DNA of 64,000 nucleotides from the NCBI GenBank assembly GCA_914767715.1, contig OU612065.1, positions 6,076,001 through 6,140,000 of the forward strand, in the 5' to 3' direction. The stretch comes from Membranipora membranacea. Lineage: Eukaryota > Bryozoa > Gymnolaemata > Cheilostomatida > Membraniporidae. Of this stretch, positions 1 through 12,200 are shown one piece after another. Numbering within the stretch: the first letter of the stretch is position 1; each line of letters starts with the position of its first letter. The notes below the pieces were generated by a model. That model saw nothing but the letters and a program-made list of their open reading frames with translations, was not told the DNA's origin and searched no databases. The position numbers were made by a program, and so were the translations under genes.

Positions 1-244
1 CCACACATTCCAGTATGCAGTAGAGTAAGATAGTATGATAGGCAATAATATAATACCATGTTAAAGGATCTCAGATTTATGATTTCCTAAATTTATAAAA
101 AAAAGTACAAATGCTGCAGTGCACAGCCCTTCCCTTGCCCTTATACATAGATATTGCTCTGTCAGGTTAATGTCATGTCATCAACTTTCAAAATATACAA
201 GCGATGGGTGAATATAATGGTGACTGTATTTTTTTTGTTTACAG

Positions 245-3200
245 AAAAACTCCAAAAGCTTAAATGATGCTTCCATTCGTGGAAGACGTGTGAGAGTAAG
301 GAAGGCGGTAAGTGACTCTATTTGAACACGATATTCTTCAATTCGCCCTCTACCCCTACTGAAAAAAACACTATATCTGTTTTATTATCTGAATTTAACT
401 TAATTTTCACACTTAGCCTAGCCAATGTGTTGGCTCTGATTGACTGTTGGTTGTGGTCCTTCCTGCCAAACAATCAGAGCCTACAAAGCTAAGCCTGCTG
501 TTATATCTGCATGTCATAATTTAATAATAAATGCTTAATACATGTGTGGAAATTTCTGTACTAAATGGAGTCTGTGAGATTTAAAAGGTGTAGGCATATG
601 CTGATAATGTGAGTAGAAAAAATCTGCCTGTATTTAGGGTTTCTCTCCTTCTGCTGATAGTTTTCAGTAGAGGGGAGCAACTTTGAAAATAGGTTAACAA
701 GATGAAATTAGATTACATACTAAATAATCGCTGTTCTTATGTGGTATTATAACATCAGATTTCTCACAACCATAGTTTTTGAGAAGCTTAATTAGCGTTA
801 CCATAAATAATTTTTTGCTTTTATTTCAGAGAAAGTCAAAGTCACACTCTAGTGTTGGAAACTTATCATTACCCAACCAACGTGCAGCAAGTGAACTGTT
901 TTTGGAGGCCTTTATTCCGACCTCACTTTATCTCACCATATTGGTTAGTAGAACATAAACAGTATGGACATGGCAGCTGAAAATATAATCAAGGCAACCT
1001 AAGACTGTCCTTTATGAGCCTTGTTCTTTTTGTAAAGCCACAATGTCGTGCACACACCGCATTCATAGGCCTTCTGTAGTTTGTGCTAGTCCAGTGGTAG
1101 GGTGCCCCAGTGGTTAAGGGTTTTTCTCTCGCCTTGATCACTGCAGAATGTCCTTACTTGCAATAGATCAAGCTTGATACATTTTCCTGCATTTGCAGTA
1201 GCTCACGACTGACTTGGAATGGCTGTCTAGTATATATGGATGTAAAATATAGCATATATGATCTGTCTTCACATTCACATCTTCAAAATTAATAATAAAT
1301 TGGACGTTCATAAGTGTTTTGATTATCAGGCCAAGGTTCACTATCAAGAAGTTTCAAAGCACAGGAAATAACTTTGTGGTGTCTAGTGAGGATCAAGGGC
1401 ACTCCGCAATGCTCAGTATTATAGCATGTAGAAGGCAAGATAAATAACGTGTAATCAAGGAGTAACAGTCAACCTGTTACTCCTTGGACTAATATGTTTA
1501 TCTTGTGTGGGTTGAGTACTAGTTTACTCCTTGATACCTTAATCTATATGTTGGTTTTTTCCTTTTGATTACAGGATCATATCATGCTCGGTGCCCACAA
1601 AGCGGAGGATTATTCCGCGCAGTTGGCATCGAGCATGATAAGACCACCGGCCGTTTTAACTGCTGCCTGCGTGGGTCGAATAGCTAACAGCCTCAATACT
1701 GGGCATGACATGATACAAGTGAGTAAAACATGAAACTAGTGTCAATCATAGCTGCCTCAATTCTACTCATTTCAATTTCAACCCTTCCTCAATACACTAT
1801 TCATTTCATTCATTCATCAATTCATTTTTTTTAACACTTTTATTGGCAGTCTATTTCATTCCAGTAGCTGAATGTTTTCATTGGAAAAAATATTTAGCAC
1901 ATATCGCTCTCCTCTCAGCCATTTTCTGGTGTACCTACCTATTACAACACTCAGAAAAAATTTATGAGTGATGAAGATGCCTGTACCAAAACACATAATG
2001 TGCCACTAACCAAACTAAACTGTGGTCTCTCTTAACTCTTGACCCATGGTTATTTTACCTGTCTTCCAGGCTCTCCTATCTCAACCAGCACCTCACCCTC
2101 CCAAGCTGTCACGGGGAGGATTTTCACAACGACTTAATACTTTGCATAGATTTGTCTGCGATATCCTCTGCTGTTATAAGCATCGAACATATGAAATGGA
2201 AAACCGGTTCTCCAATCTGTGGGAAACCACTAAGTATCAAAGAAATAATCTGGCTATGCTGTTAGATGCTGGGTATGAAACATTAATAAGATGCCTAAGA
2301 TGATTTTATAACTATAGCTACTTCTCAATCTTGATCATGCCATCTGCTCTTCATCTTGTCTAAATAACTCCTCATGTGTATCATGTGAATGCAATCTATC
2401 CTACTGGAGAGGGGGGGGGGGGGGGAGCAAGGTTCTATCTGATGTGAACAATTTGTGTGGCTGACAATTACTGGATTTCTGGAAATAATTACTTTTTTAC
2501 CAGCAGTTAATGACCTTGCCGATCACCAAAGTCCAATACACTTCTCGTGGTCAGTTCACTCACTGATAAAATCTTAGAAAGTGATAATGATGATTATATT
2601 TACATTTCTTTAAGTATGACAAGTGTAACTTCTCTTTTTTTGTAGAGAGAGGGTAGAAACAAGCGAAGCAAATCATAATATCCCGAGAAGCTCCTACTCT
2701 AGAGGTGATGTGAATAATCATCTTAGCAAGCCTTAGTAAAATAAAATCATTGATATGCCTTGTTAGAACGTAGGGAGGTTTAGAGGGAGGTTTAGACATG
2801 ACAAAAATTATATCAGGCATCTGTGTAAGTTAGTCTAGCTGAAATGTGACCATTGCGACACAATATGCATGTTGATGTTCAAAACTGACCCTCAAGATCA
2901 ACTTAATCTTCAGGGGAAGTGGAAGCGGGTGAAGCTCAATATAATAACTCGTAGAGCATAAATACATGACATATATAACTATTTATATTTAATTAATTGT
3001 CCAGTCTATATACATAAATATATATGCATAAACAAGCATGGTTGAATAGACTTATTTGACAGTATGATAAACAAAAACTTGGCGCTGACTGTGGATTACT
3101 GATTGACAATACTTTTTGGTATTCCGTATAAATATATCAGGAGTTACAGTCAGAGAAGAAAAATAAGACTAATATTTTAAATCGACCAAGCATATTTGGT

Positions 3201-6200
3201 TGAGGGTGAAACCCTCCCTGGTGTAACATTATATTGTTGTTTTAACAGGAGATTGCAGTGATTCTGAGGCTGGGATTTATATATCCCAGCAAAGGATCAT
3301 ACTGCAACAACAGAGACCTCGGAGAAGACTAAGACCTCGGAGGACTGACTCGACCACCCAAAGTGACAGTGATGATACATCATCAGCCTCTGTCTATATT
3401 CTATCAGCTGAGCTCCAAATTGAAGCTTCCACCTCCGAACCCTCTGTCACAATCAGCCCTGAGACCGCCACCTCTCAATCCAGTACTGACACATCGCTCC
3501 CTCTGCAGATTGATGAATCTCAGCAATCAGAAAGTACAGCAGACACTCAGGAATGGTCATTCAGCCCTACAAGAACAGCACCGGTGAGTTTTCTACCCAC
3601 TAATACTGCAGATTGATTGTTTATCTGCAGATTGATTGTTTATCTGTGAGGTTTGCATCACGATTATTTATTATTATTATTATTTGGCCTGTAATGACAT
3701 TGATGATGACAGTTTTCAGATCAGACAGTGCTCTGTTTTACAACTGGGGATTCAGGTTTTGATGCATTGTGATAAGTCGCTAAAACCATCTTCTGTGTAA
3801 TGCACAATGTGCCATCTAAAATTTTACATCTCATTGCACTCAAAATGAATAATTTCCCACCGATGTTGTTTCATATTAATCTTGCTTCTCAGGTAAGCGA
3901 TGATCTATTGATCACTGTCGTTCAACTGGATGGAGAAAGTCCGCTATGGAGAGCTGAAGATGATCTCATGTTTCTCGATGTGGATGATGAGGAGTCGTAT
4001 CACCATGAGGAAGTTGTTGATAGCAAATCCGATACCAATACCAGTGAATCTCCTCTAAATTTAGAAGCCAGAACTAGCCACGCCATTCCGAATATCCAAA
4101 CAGATACCAATGACACAAGTGCGAACCTCAGGGCCGGGTTTGGCGATGAAATCCTCCCTGCTGAAGAAAGGATTTGCCAATTGGTTCCTAGTGACACGAC
4201 AAGTACTTTAAGTGCAGGGTTGATCACTCCATCTGCCACTACGAGTGCCTGTCCAGGGACTGATGCTGCCACTCTGAGAGATCGGACTCTTGACATGCTT
4301 GGCTTCACACCAAATACCTCTGCCCCTGGTAAGACTTGTTATGCTGTAGTATGTTTGCCTATGTTTCCAAATTATTCTCTCTCGTTTATAATTTGTAACT
4401 GCATATTTTGAATCAGATAACAGAGTTTGTAAACATATCAAAACTTTTTTTTTAAATTTTGTAGTCAAGTCTGGTGTACAGATACACCATTCACAGAAAA
4501 GCACAAGGCGATCTCGACAACTAGCACTGGGAGATGGTAAAATAAAGACTCAAACCAGAAGTGAGCGGAAACAACATCCGAGTATGTATTGCATTTAATC
4601 TACAGGCAATGACCCATCAACTAATCTAAGACCCATCAAGTATATCAAGAATTCAAATTGTATTTCACAGCAGTTAGTTGACATATATTTCGAAATTTTT
4701 ACACACAAAGCTTCTGTCATAATTGTTGTAGCAAAAAATTGAGTAAAGTTGTTATGTAGTCTGTGGTATTACCTGCCTGATGATAAGGGTCAAATATCAT
4801 AGAAATAATACTGGGAATAAGCAATTAGCATACCAAGATGTGTAAAATTTTCCTTTTGTTATTGCAACAGGGAAATCTTCAATGAGGCGACCAAGTTGCG
4901 TACATCTAACTCAACCCTGCTCTTACAACGCCACAGGTATGTCTTACCCAACTCCTCAAAAATTCCACATGAATCGTGGATAGTAAAAAAAGAAAACATT
5001 TAATGCATTCTGAAAAAGACTACAACTTATTGTAAATGGGTAGTAAAAATACAGATACAAGAAAAAAATTTTTTTTCTTGCATACAATATGTCCTATCCA
5101 TTCCCTAAAAACTCCACATTAATCATGGAGAGACTTGATGTGAAGAAAACAAGATATTTAAAGCAGTGTAGAATAATGCGAGATTACACAGATGGTGTGA
5201 GCATGTGTGTATGATACTGTAGGTGCTTGGCTCTTCGTTTATCTTATTATTATCCAACATTACTTACAAAATATTCAGGTTTCACTGCTAAGACTAGCCC
5301 TCCAGCTTATGATACCAACGCAAAAGTGAGAAAAGTCTGTCCAAGTATTCCTACCCTCATTGAACGAGAAGCCGCTGGAGATTTCAAACTGAATATGACT
5401 ACACGTGACAATGCAACCAGCGTTCAGAATCCTCAAAGAAGACATTTGCCCAGAACATCTCCCGCTGGTATGAATAGTAGCCCTTTCTCCGTTTTTCGGT
5501 TAAACCTTCTAATGTAAAATGACCCTTGAATAAATTAATGGAACAGAGTTTTGTCAACCCCGATCAGATAGATTCATATTCTTACCTCACCGCATGCACC
5601 AGAGGAAGAGGTTTCAGTAGTTTTGGTATAAAATATTCGTCCGCTTCAACATTATAAATAGACTCAATTTATTCTATTTATAACCTTGCAGTCAAGTCCA
5701 ATGTACAGATAGGCAGTTCAAAGAAAGCTTCAAAGCAAGCTTCAAAGCGTAACCTACAGAGAACTCTGGGACAAAGTAAAACAGAGGCTTCGACTAGAAA
5801 TGACAGAAAACCTCGGTCGAGTATGTATTGTATATAATCTACATATCATGTCATGAAACATCAGCTTATCTAAGACCCTCAAAGTGTATCAAATTGTGTT
5901 CTAAAACGGTATAATTGACTTGCGTTGCTTTATTTTTATACTTAACCCTGCCGACATATATTGTGTCATGTGAAAAATAAGTAAAGTTGTTATAAAGTCT
6001 GTGGAATTGCCTACCGGATGATAAGGATCAAATATCAGTGAAATAAAATTAACAGAGTGCAATATTGAAAACTAATATTATGAAGACTGATGTGTGATAA
6101 AAAAGATCTTTATTTTTTCAAAACAGGTAAGCTAACCCTGAAGAGACCGAGTTATAAACATAGAACTAATTTCTGGTCATGCCGCATCACAGGCATGCCA

Positions 6201-9200
6201 AACCCATTCTCTCAAAAGTTCTAAATACCTCATGGAGTTTTTTTAATCAGAAAAATCAATTTAAAACAAGTATGATTAGTACGTGATTATACAGCTCTTG
6301 TTAGCATTGTAGGCTCTTGTGGTTCATCCCAATTTTGTGTCAACTATATACATTAAATCTGCAGAAAGCATGTTAAATTCTTGTCTCACATTGCTTACAT
6401 ATTTTCTAGAGATAACCTCATACACCAGTGATAAAGTTACTGACACTGACTCAGCAGTGAGGAAAGTCTATTCTAGTATTGATGCTTTCCATTATGAAAA
6501 AGCTGCTTTGGAGGCAAAAGGTGATATTGATACTAGCAGAGTTACGAGTGTTCAGGATCTTATCCCGTCACATCTGCTGGACTGCATGCCGGGCACCTCC
6601 GCAGCTGGTATGAATAGAAGCATTAGATGTCTAGGTTTCCTTGCTCAGACTTTAAGAGCTCCATCTCTGTCCGAGTTGCTGGTAGTTGAATGCCAGGATC
6701 GACCACAGCACAATTGCTGTGTTAGGTGTGGTTGGTAATGGGGCAGCGCAAGCAGAGTCTGAGCTCTGAAGCTACCTCGCGCATAAGTTTAGTGAAAATA
6801 CGCTTTGCTCATCTGTGTCAACTTATCGCTTATAACTCCAAGGAGGGAAAAATTTTATTTGCTGAGTTTATTATACCAATCATCTAAAATGTATCTGAAT
6901 TACTTATTCATCAACATGACTTTTGAGAGCTTCCCTTCCTACTTTGCTTTAAATCCTTTGTACTTTGTAGCTATACGCCGAGAGAAAGACATCCTGAAAA
7001 ACAAGGCACAAGCTCGTTACGCCAAACAATTAAAAAGTAAGAGCATTGTTTAGTAACTAACAAACTAACTAACTAACTAAAACTCACAGAAATTGGAATT
7101 GCTTTCTACCAGGATCAGCCATTAGTTCAAACAAAATAGATGGGACTGTGTAACAGAGAAATAGTTAGAGGAAATTTATGATCGCCAATCGTGACATATG
7201 ATACAATATATATATATGATACACTTTTACAGACAACATCCAGATCCGGCCTCGCTGCAAAATGCATCTCGTCTCTAGATACAACAGACATACAGGTAGG
7301 CCTGGCTTTTTATGCTTTCTATCGTGCATGTCAGTTGCTGTTGAATGTTCGCAATAACTACAATTTATTCAGATTCAAAGTAATATATTGCGTGCTTTTA
7401 ACAAGGTTTTCCTCAAGTTTCAAGATTAATTGAGTAATTAAGAAATAAACCCTTTAATTTTTCAGTCATTTTTAGTCATTCATAGAGACATCTCATTTCC
7501 ACCTCACTTTATAATCCTGTAGGTTTCTCGACCAAAACTCGAGCTCAGTCTGTCACTGCAGGCTTTGCCAAGAGTGTCCTCAAACCAAGCACCTGTGATG
7601 TCACCCCAAGTGGTGATGCCGACCCCGCTAAGACTAACATAACCATATGTGACGACCACTCTGGCAGTGAGAAATCAGTCAGTCCTATATGCAGAGTTAC
7701 TAGAATAATCAGCCTGGCCAACCCAAGCGCTGCTGCTGCTACAACTAGTGATGTAATCGATGACGATGACAGCACTGGTGATGATAGGAACACTGGAATA
7801 GCCGAAACAAGTGTGACTACATCACCAAGTGTCTGTCTGTCTAACTCATCGATAACTGGTATGTATTTGTTATTGATTTTTGTTAATCTTGTTACTTTAT
7901 ACACAGATATGTTTCCAAAAGGTACCGAATGAGCATAATGATGCGACCTGTTTTAATGAACAATTCTGTAGGTGAAATTAATCTCACCCAAGATATGTGA
8001 AATAAACCCGTGCAGGATAAGGAAAAAAATTGTTCATTTAATGGAATATCTACACTGGAATATTCCTCACAAAAAAATGTGTACACTCTTTCCTCAATCA
8101 CCTTGCCATCAATGGTGTCCAACTATTGTGATGGAGCATAATAACATAATAAAGTAATAATAGAAAACCATGTTTCAAAATATTTTAATACGTCTATTTA
8201 CAATATTATAATGCTGTGTTTTAGATTCATCAGATTCGCAAAATAAAGCAGCAGCAGGAGGAGGAAAAATGAAGACTAGACGCAGGAGTGTTAGGAAAAA
8301 ACCCACAAGTATGATTATTATAATGTATTGTCATTTCTTATCACGTTCTCATTGATTACCTGGAGTATTTCTGGAGGATCTTTGTCTTGCAAAATAACTG
8401 ATAAGATAATATGAGTGCCCAGAGCAGAGAGTTATGCTTGTAGGATGAACTAGGGTTGGGACAGACAGTGATTTTAGCGAGGTTTTCGTTAAGTTGCAAG
8501 ATTAATTGTGTTTAACAGATAAACCCTTTAATTGTTGAATGCCATTTATAGAGACATCACATTTCTACCTCATCCTTTTAACACTGTAGGTTTCTCGACC
8601 AAAACTCGGGCTCAGCCTCTCACTGCTTACGATTCCAAGAGTGTCCTTAATGTAAGCACCTATGATGTCATCCCGAGTGGAGATGCCAACCATGCTAAGA
8701 CCACCAGTGAGAAATCCGTCAGTCCTTTATGCAGAGTTGAGACGGTCATGAGCCTTGCCTACCCAAGCGCAGCTGATGCCACTATAATTGATGTCACTCC
8801 TATAACTATTGATGTAATCGATGATGACAGCACTGGTGATGATAGGAACACTGGAATAGCCGAAACCAGTGTGACTACATCACCAAGGGACTGTCTGTCT
8901 AACTCATCAATAACTGGTATGTATTTGTTATTGATTTTTGTTAATCTTGAAACTTTTTACACAGATATGTTTCCAAAAAGTACCGAATTTTAATGAACAA
9001 TTCTGTAGGTGTAATGAATCTCATCCAAGATAAGTGAAACAAACCCGTGCAGAATATTATTATGGAAAAAAATTGTACATGTAATAGAATTTCTACAACG
9101 AAATAATCCTCACAAAATTGCACAACCTCTTTCCTCAATGTAACCTTGCCATAAATATTGGTGTCAATGAATTGTGCTGGAGCATAGTAAAGTAATAAAT

Positions 9201-12200
9201 ACTGAGAGCATTTTTATAGAAAAACATGTTTCAAATATTTCAATACTGTTATGTATTTACATTATTTTTTAGATTCATCAGATTCGCAAAATGAAGCAGC
9301 AAAAAAAACAGGAGGGGGTAAAATCAAGACCAAACGCTGGAGAGCTAGGAATAAACCAACAAGTACGATTATTGTATTATATTGTTATCATGTTCATCGA
9401 GTACCTGGAGTATTTCTGAAGGAACTTTGTCTGGCAAAATAACTGATAAGATAATATGAGTGCCCAGAGCAGAGCGTAATGTTTGTAGGATGAACCAGGG
9501 TTTGGACACACTGTGATTTTAGCGAGGTTTCCTTTAAGTTTAAAGATTAATTGTGGTTAACAAAAAACCCTTTAATTGTTGAATGCCATTCATAGAGACA
9601 TCACATTTCTACCTCATGCTTTTAATCCTGTAGGTTTTTCAAGCAAAAAACGAGTTCAGTCTCTCACTGCAGGCGCAACCAAGAGTGTCCTTGACATAAT
9701 CACCTATGATGTCACCCCGCCATGTCACCCCGTCATTACCATCTCTGATGACCACTCTGGCAGTGAGAAAACATTCAGTCCTATCTGCAAAGTTACAAGC
9801 ATTATTAGCCTTTCCAACCAAAGCGCTGCTGCTGCCACTATCATCTATGACGACCACTGTGACAGTGAGAAATCTGTCAGTCCTTTCTGCAGAGTTGAGA
9901 AGGTCATGAGCCTTGCCTACCCAAGCGCTGCTGCTGCTGCTACAACTAGTGGCGTCACTCCTATAACTATTGATGTAATTGATGATGACAGCACTGGTGA
10001 TGATAGGAACACTGGAATAGCCGAAATCAGTGTGACTACATCACCAAGTGACTGTCTGTCTAACTCATCAATAACTGGTATGTATTTGTTATTGATTTTT
10101 GTTAATCCTGACACTGACAGATATGCTTCCAAAAAGAACCAAATAAGCTTATTAGTGCTGAGCTGCGCCCTGTTTTAATGAACAATTTTGTAGGTGAAAT
10201 GAATCTCACACGAAATAATATGTGAAACGGACCCATGCAGAGTGTAACCATGGAAATTGTAATTTAAAAGAATTTCTTCACTAGAATAATCCTCACAAAA
10301 AATGTGCAACCTCGTTCCTCATTGTAACCTTACCATCAATATTGGTGTTCGACAATTGTGATTGAAAATAATAAAGTAATAAATAATAAGAGCCATACTT
10401 AATATAAACCACAAACAGGATTGATCGATAAATTAAAAAAATATTAAGAGCGTTTTCGATAGAAAAACATGGTTTTTTTTTCCAAATATTTTGATTCTGA
10501 ACGTATATGTATTTACATTATTTTTATGCTATGTTTTAGATTCATCAAATTCACAAAATGAAGCTGCAGCAGGAGGTAAAATCAGGACTCAACGCAGGAG
10601 GGCTAGAAAAGCCACAAGTATGATTATTGTATTATATTGTTATCATGTTCATCGAGGAACCTGGAGTATTTCTGAAGGATCTTTTTCTGCAAAATAGTTG
10701 ATAACATAATATGAGTGCCCAGAGCAGCGAGTAACGTTTGTAAATGAACCAGGGTTGGGACACAGCGTGATGGCATTGTATTGATGATGTGTTTTAGATT
10801 TTCCTTCAATCAGCAAAATATGTTGTTGCCCATTTTTGAACAAAGGCCAAGGAATGAAAAATAGAGGCCTAAAATTGAAATCATCTTAATTCTTTCCAAT
10901 AGTAAACATCTCCAATAATGAAAGCTCATAGGTAAAAGAACAATTTATTGGACATACTTGTTTGTAATCTGGTTTGAGTACTTACTCATGCCGATGTTCC
11001 CTGCAGGGACGAACACCAGTGGAAAAAATAAATATCCACCGTGTGGATCATGTATGTCATATATGTATTTATTGCCATATACGTATTATATAGAATTAAT
11101 GACCATTGTTATTTTATTTTACTTAGGACCGCCTGGGGTCCAGGTAATAAGCACAACTATTGAAATGGAAACTCTTAACGTGTTCGCTACTCCACAATGC
11201 TCGAGTGATGACTATAAAAGGCTCTCTCTGTGGTTGGGAGGTAATGGAGTTATCAGACATGATAGACTCATTGTATCCATTCCACTGCCCAGCAGTGATA
11301 CAAAGCGTACTCAGTTTATCAATTATTTTTCACCGGAGGTATGTGAAGTAAATTTCTCTGAATAGTTTTCTAATTCAAAACTGCTCCAAGAGTGTTTTAA
11401 TCATGTCACCTAATCAACCATTCAGTGTCACCCTGCTTGGTAGAATGATTGTATTCTCATGCTTCGGAGTTTCCTCGTTTTAATGCAATGGTTAACAGCT
11501 AAGTCAAGTTCTGAAACCAGACTAGTCTGGGATGTTTGTCAAGCCCACTTTAGTTTAGGAATGCAGACATGACTTCCTTGGTTAGGGTTAGCAACAATGT
11601 AAATATCAAAGAAGGTAATCCCATCGGGACTTTTCCAAGTTAATTCTGTAATGGGTTCTTTCAATTATGGTGTATTTAGCCCCCACTACATTTAGTTTTC
11701 TAGGGCAACAGTGCCTCCCTGCCGTTAGACATGATGTTGATGTTTTGATGAATATTAGAAAATTCAAGAAAACTTTCTTAGGCTGACCTCACTACTTTTT
11801 ATTGTTGCAGAAACCGTGGTGTAAATCATCCTACAACCCGAGAAGGCAGCGACTTCTGCTCACACACAGACTGATAGAGACCGATATAAAATCAGCCATA
11901 AGACAAGCTGCTGCTGCTCGAGTACCGGGTGAGAACAATATCAGATTATATGGACTACTCCTTATACCGAAGGGTTATCCGGTCTTGACAAGCTTTGTTG
12001 TGCCCCCCCCCAAACAGATTTTAATGATTTTATGTAAAGAAATTCCTATACAATATTTGTCAAGAAGTGTCGCAAAAAGTTCTCAATACACAAATTTGCA
12101 CAGCTAGTAGTTCACCCCGGCACAATGCTGAATATGTACAGTCAAACCAAACCCCCTCTCTTTGCTTATTATAATATATTTATTTCATTTATTATACAAT

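Noticed and set aside
1085-1160. tRNA-like text (ccccagtggttaaggg) suggesting a tRNA or SINE
   Set aside because: There is an A-box-like string but no B box, no acceptor stem and no A-rich tail.
4000-4504. Minus-strand open frames opposite 3893-4581
   Set aside because: They are shadows of the + strand exons, which have splice sites and matched duplicated copies.
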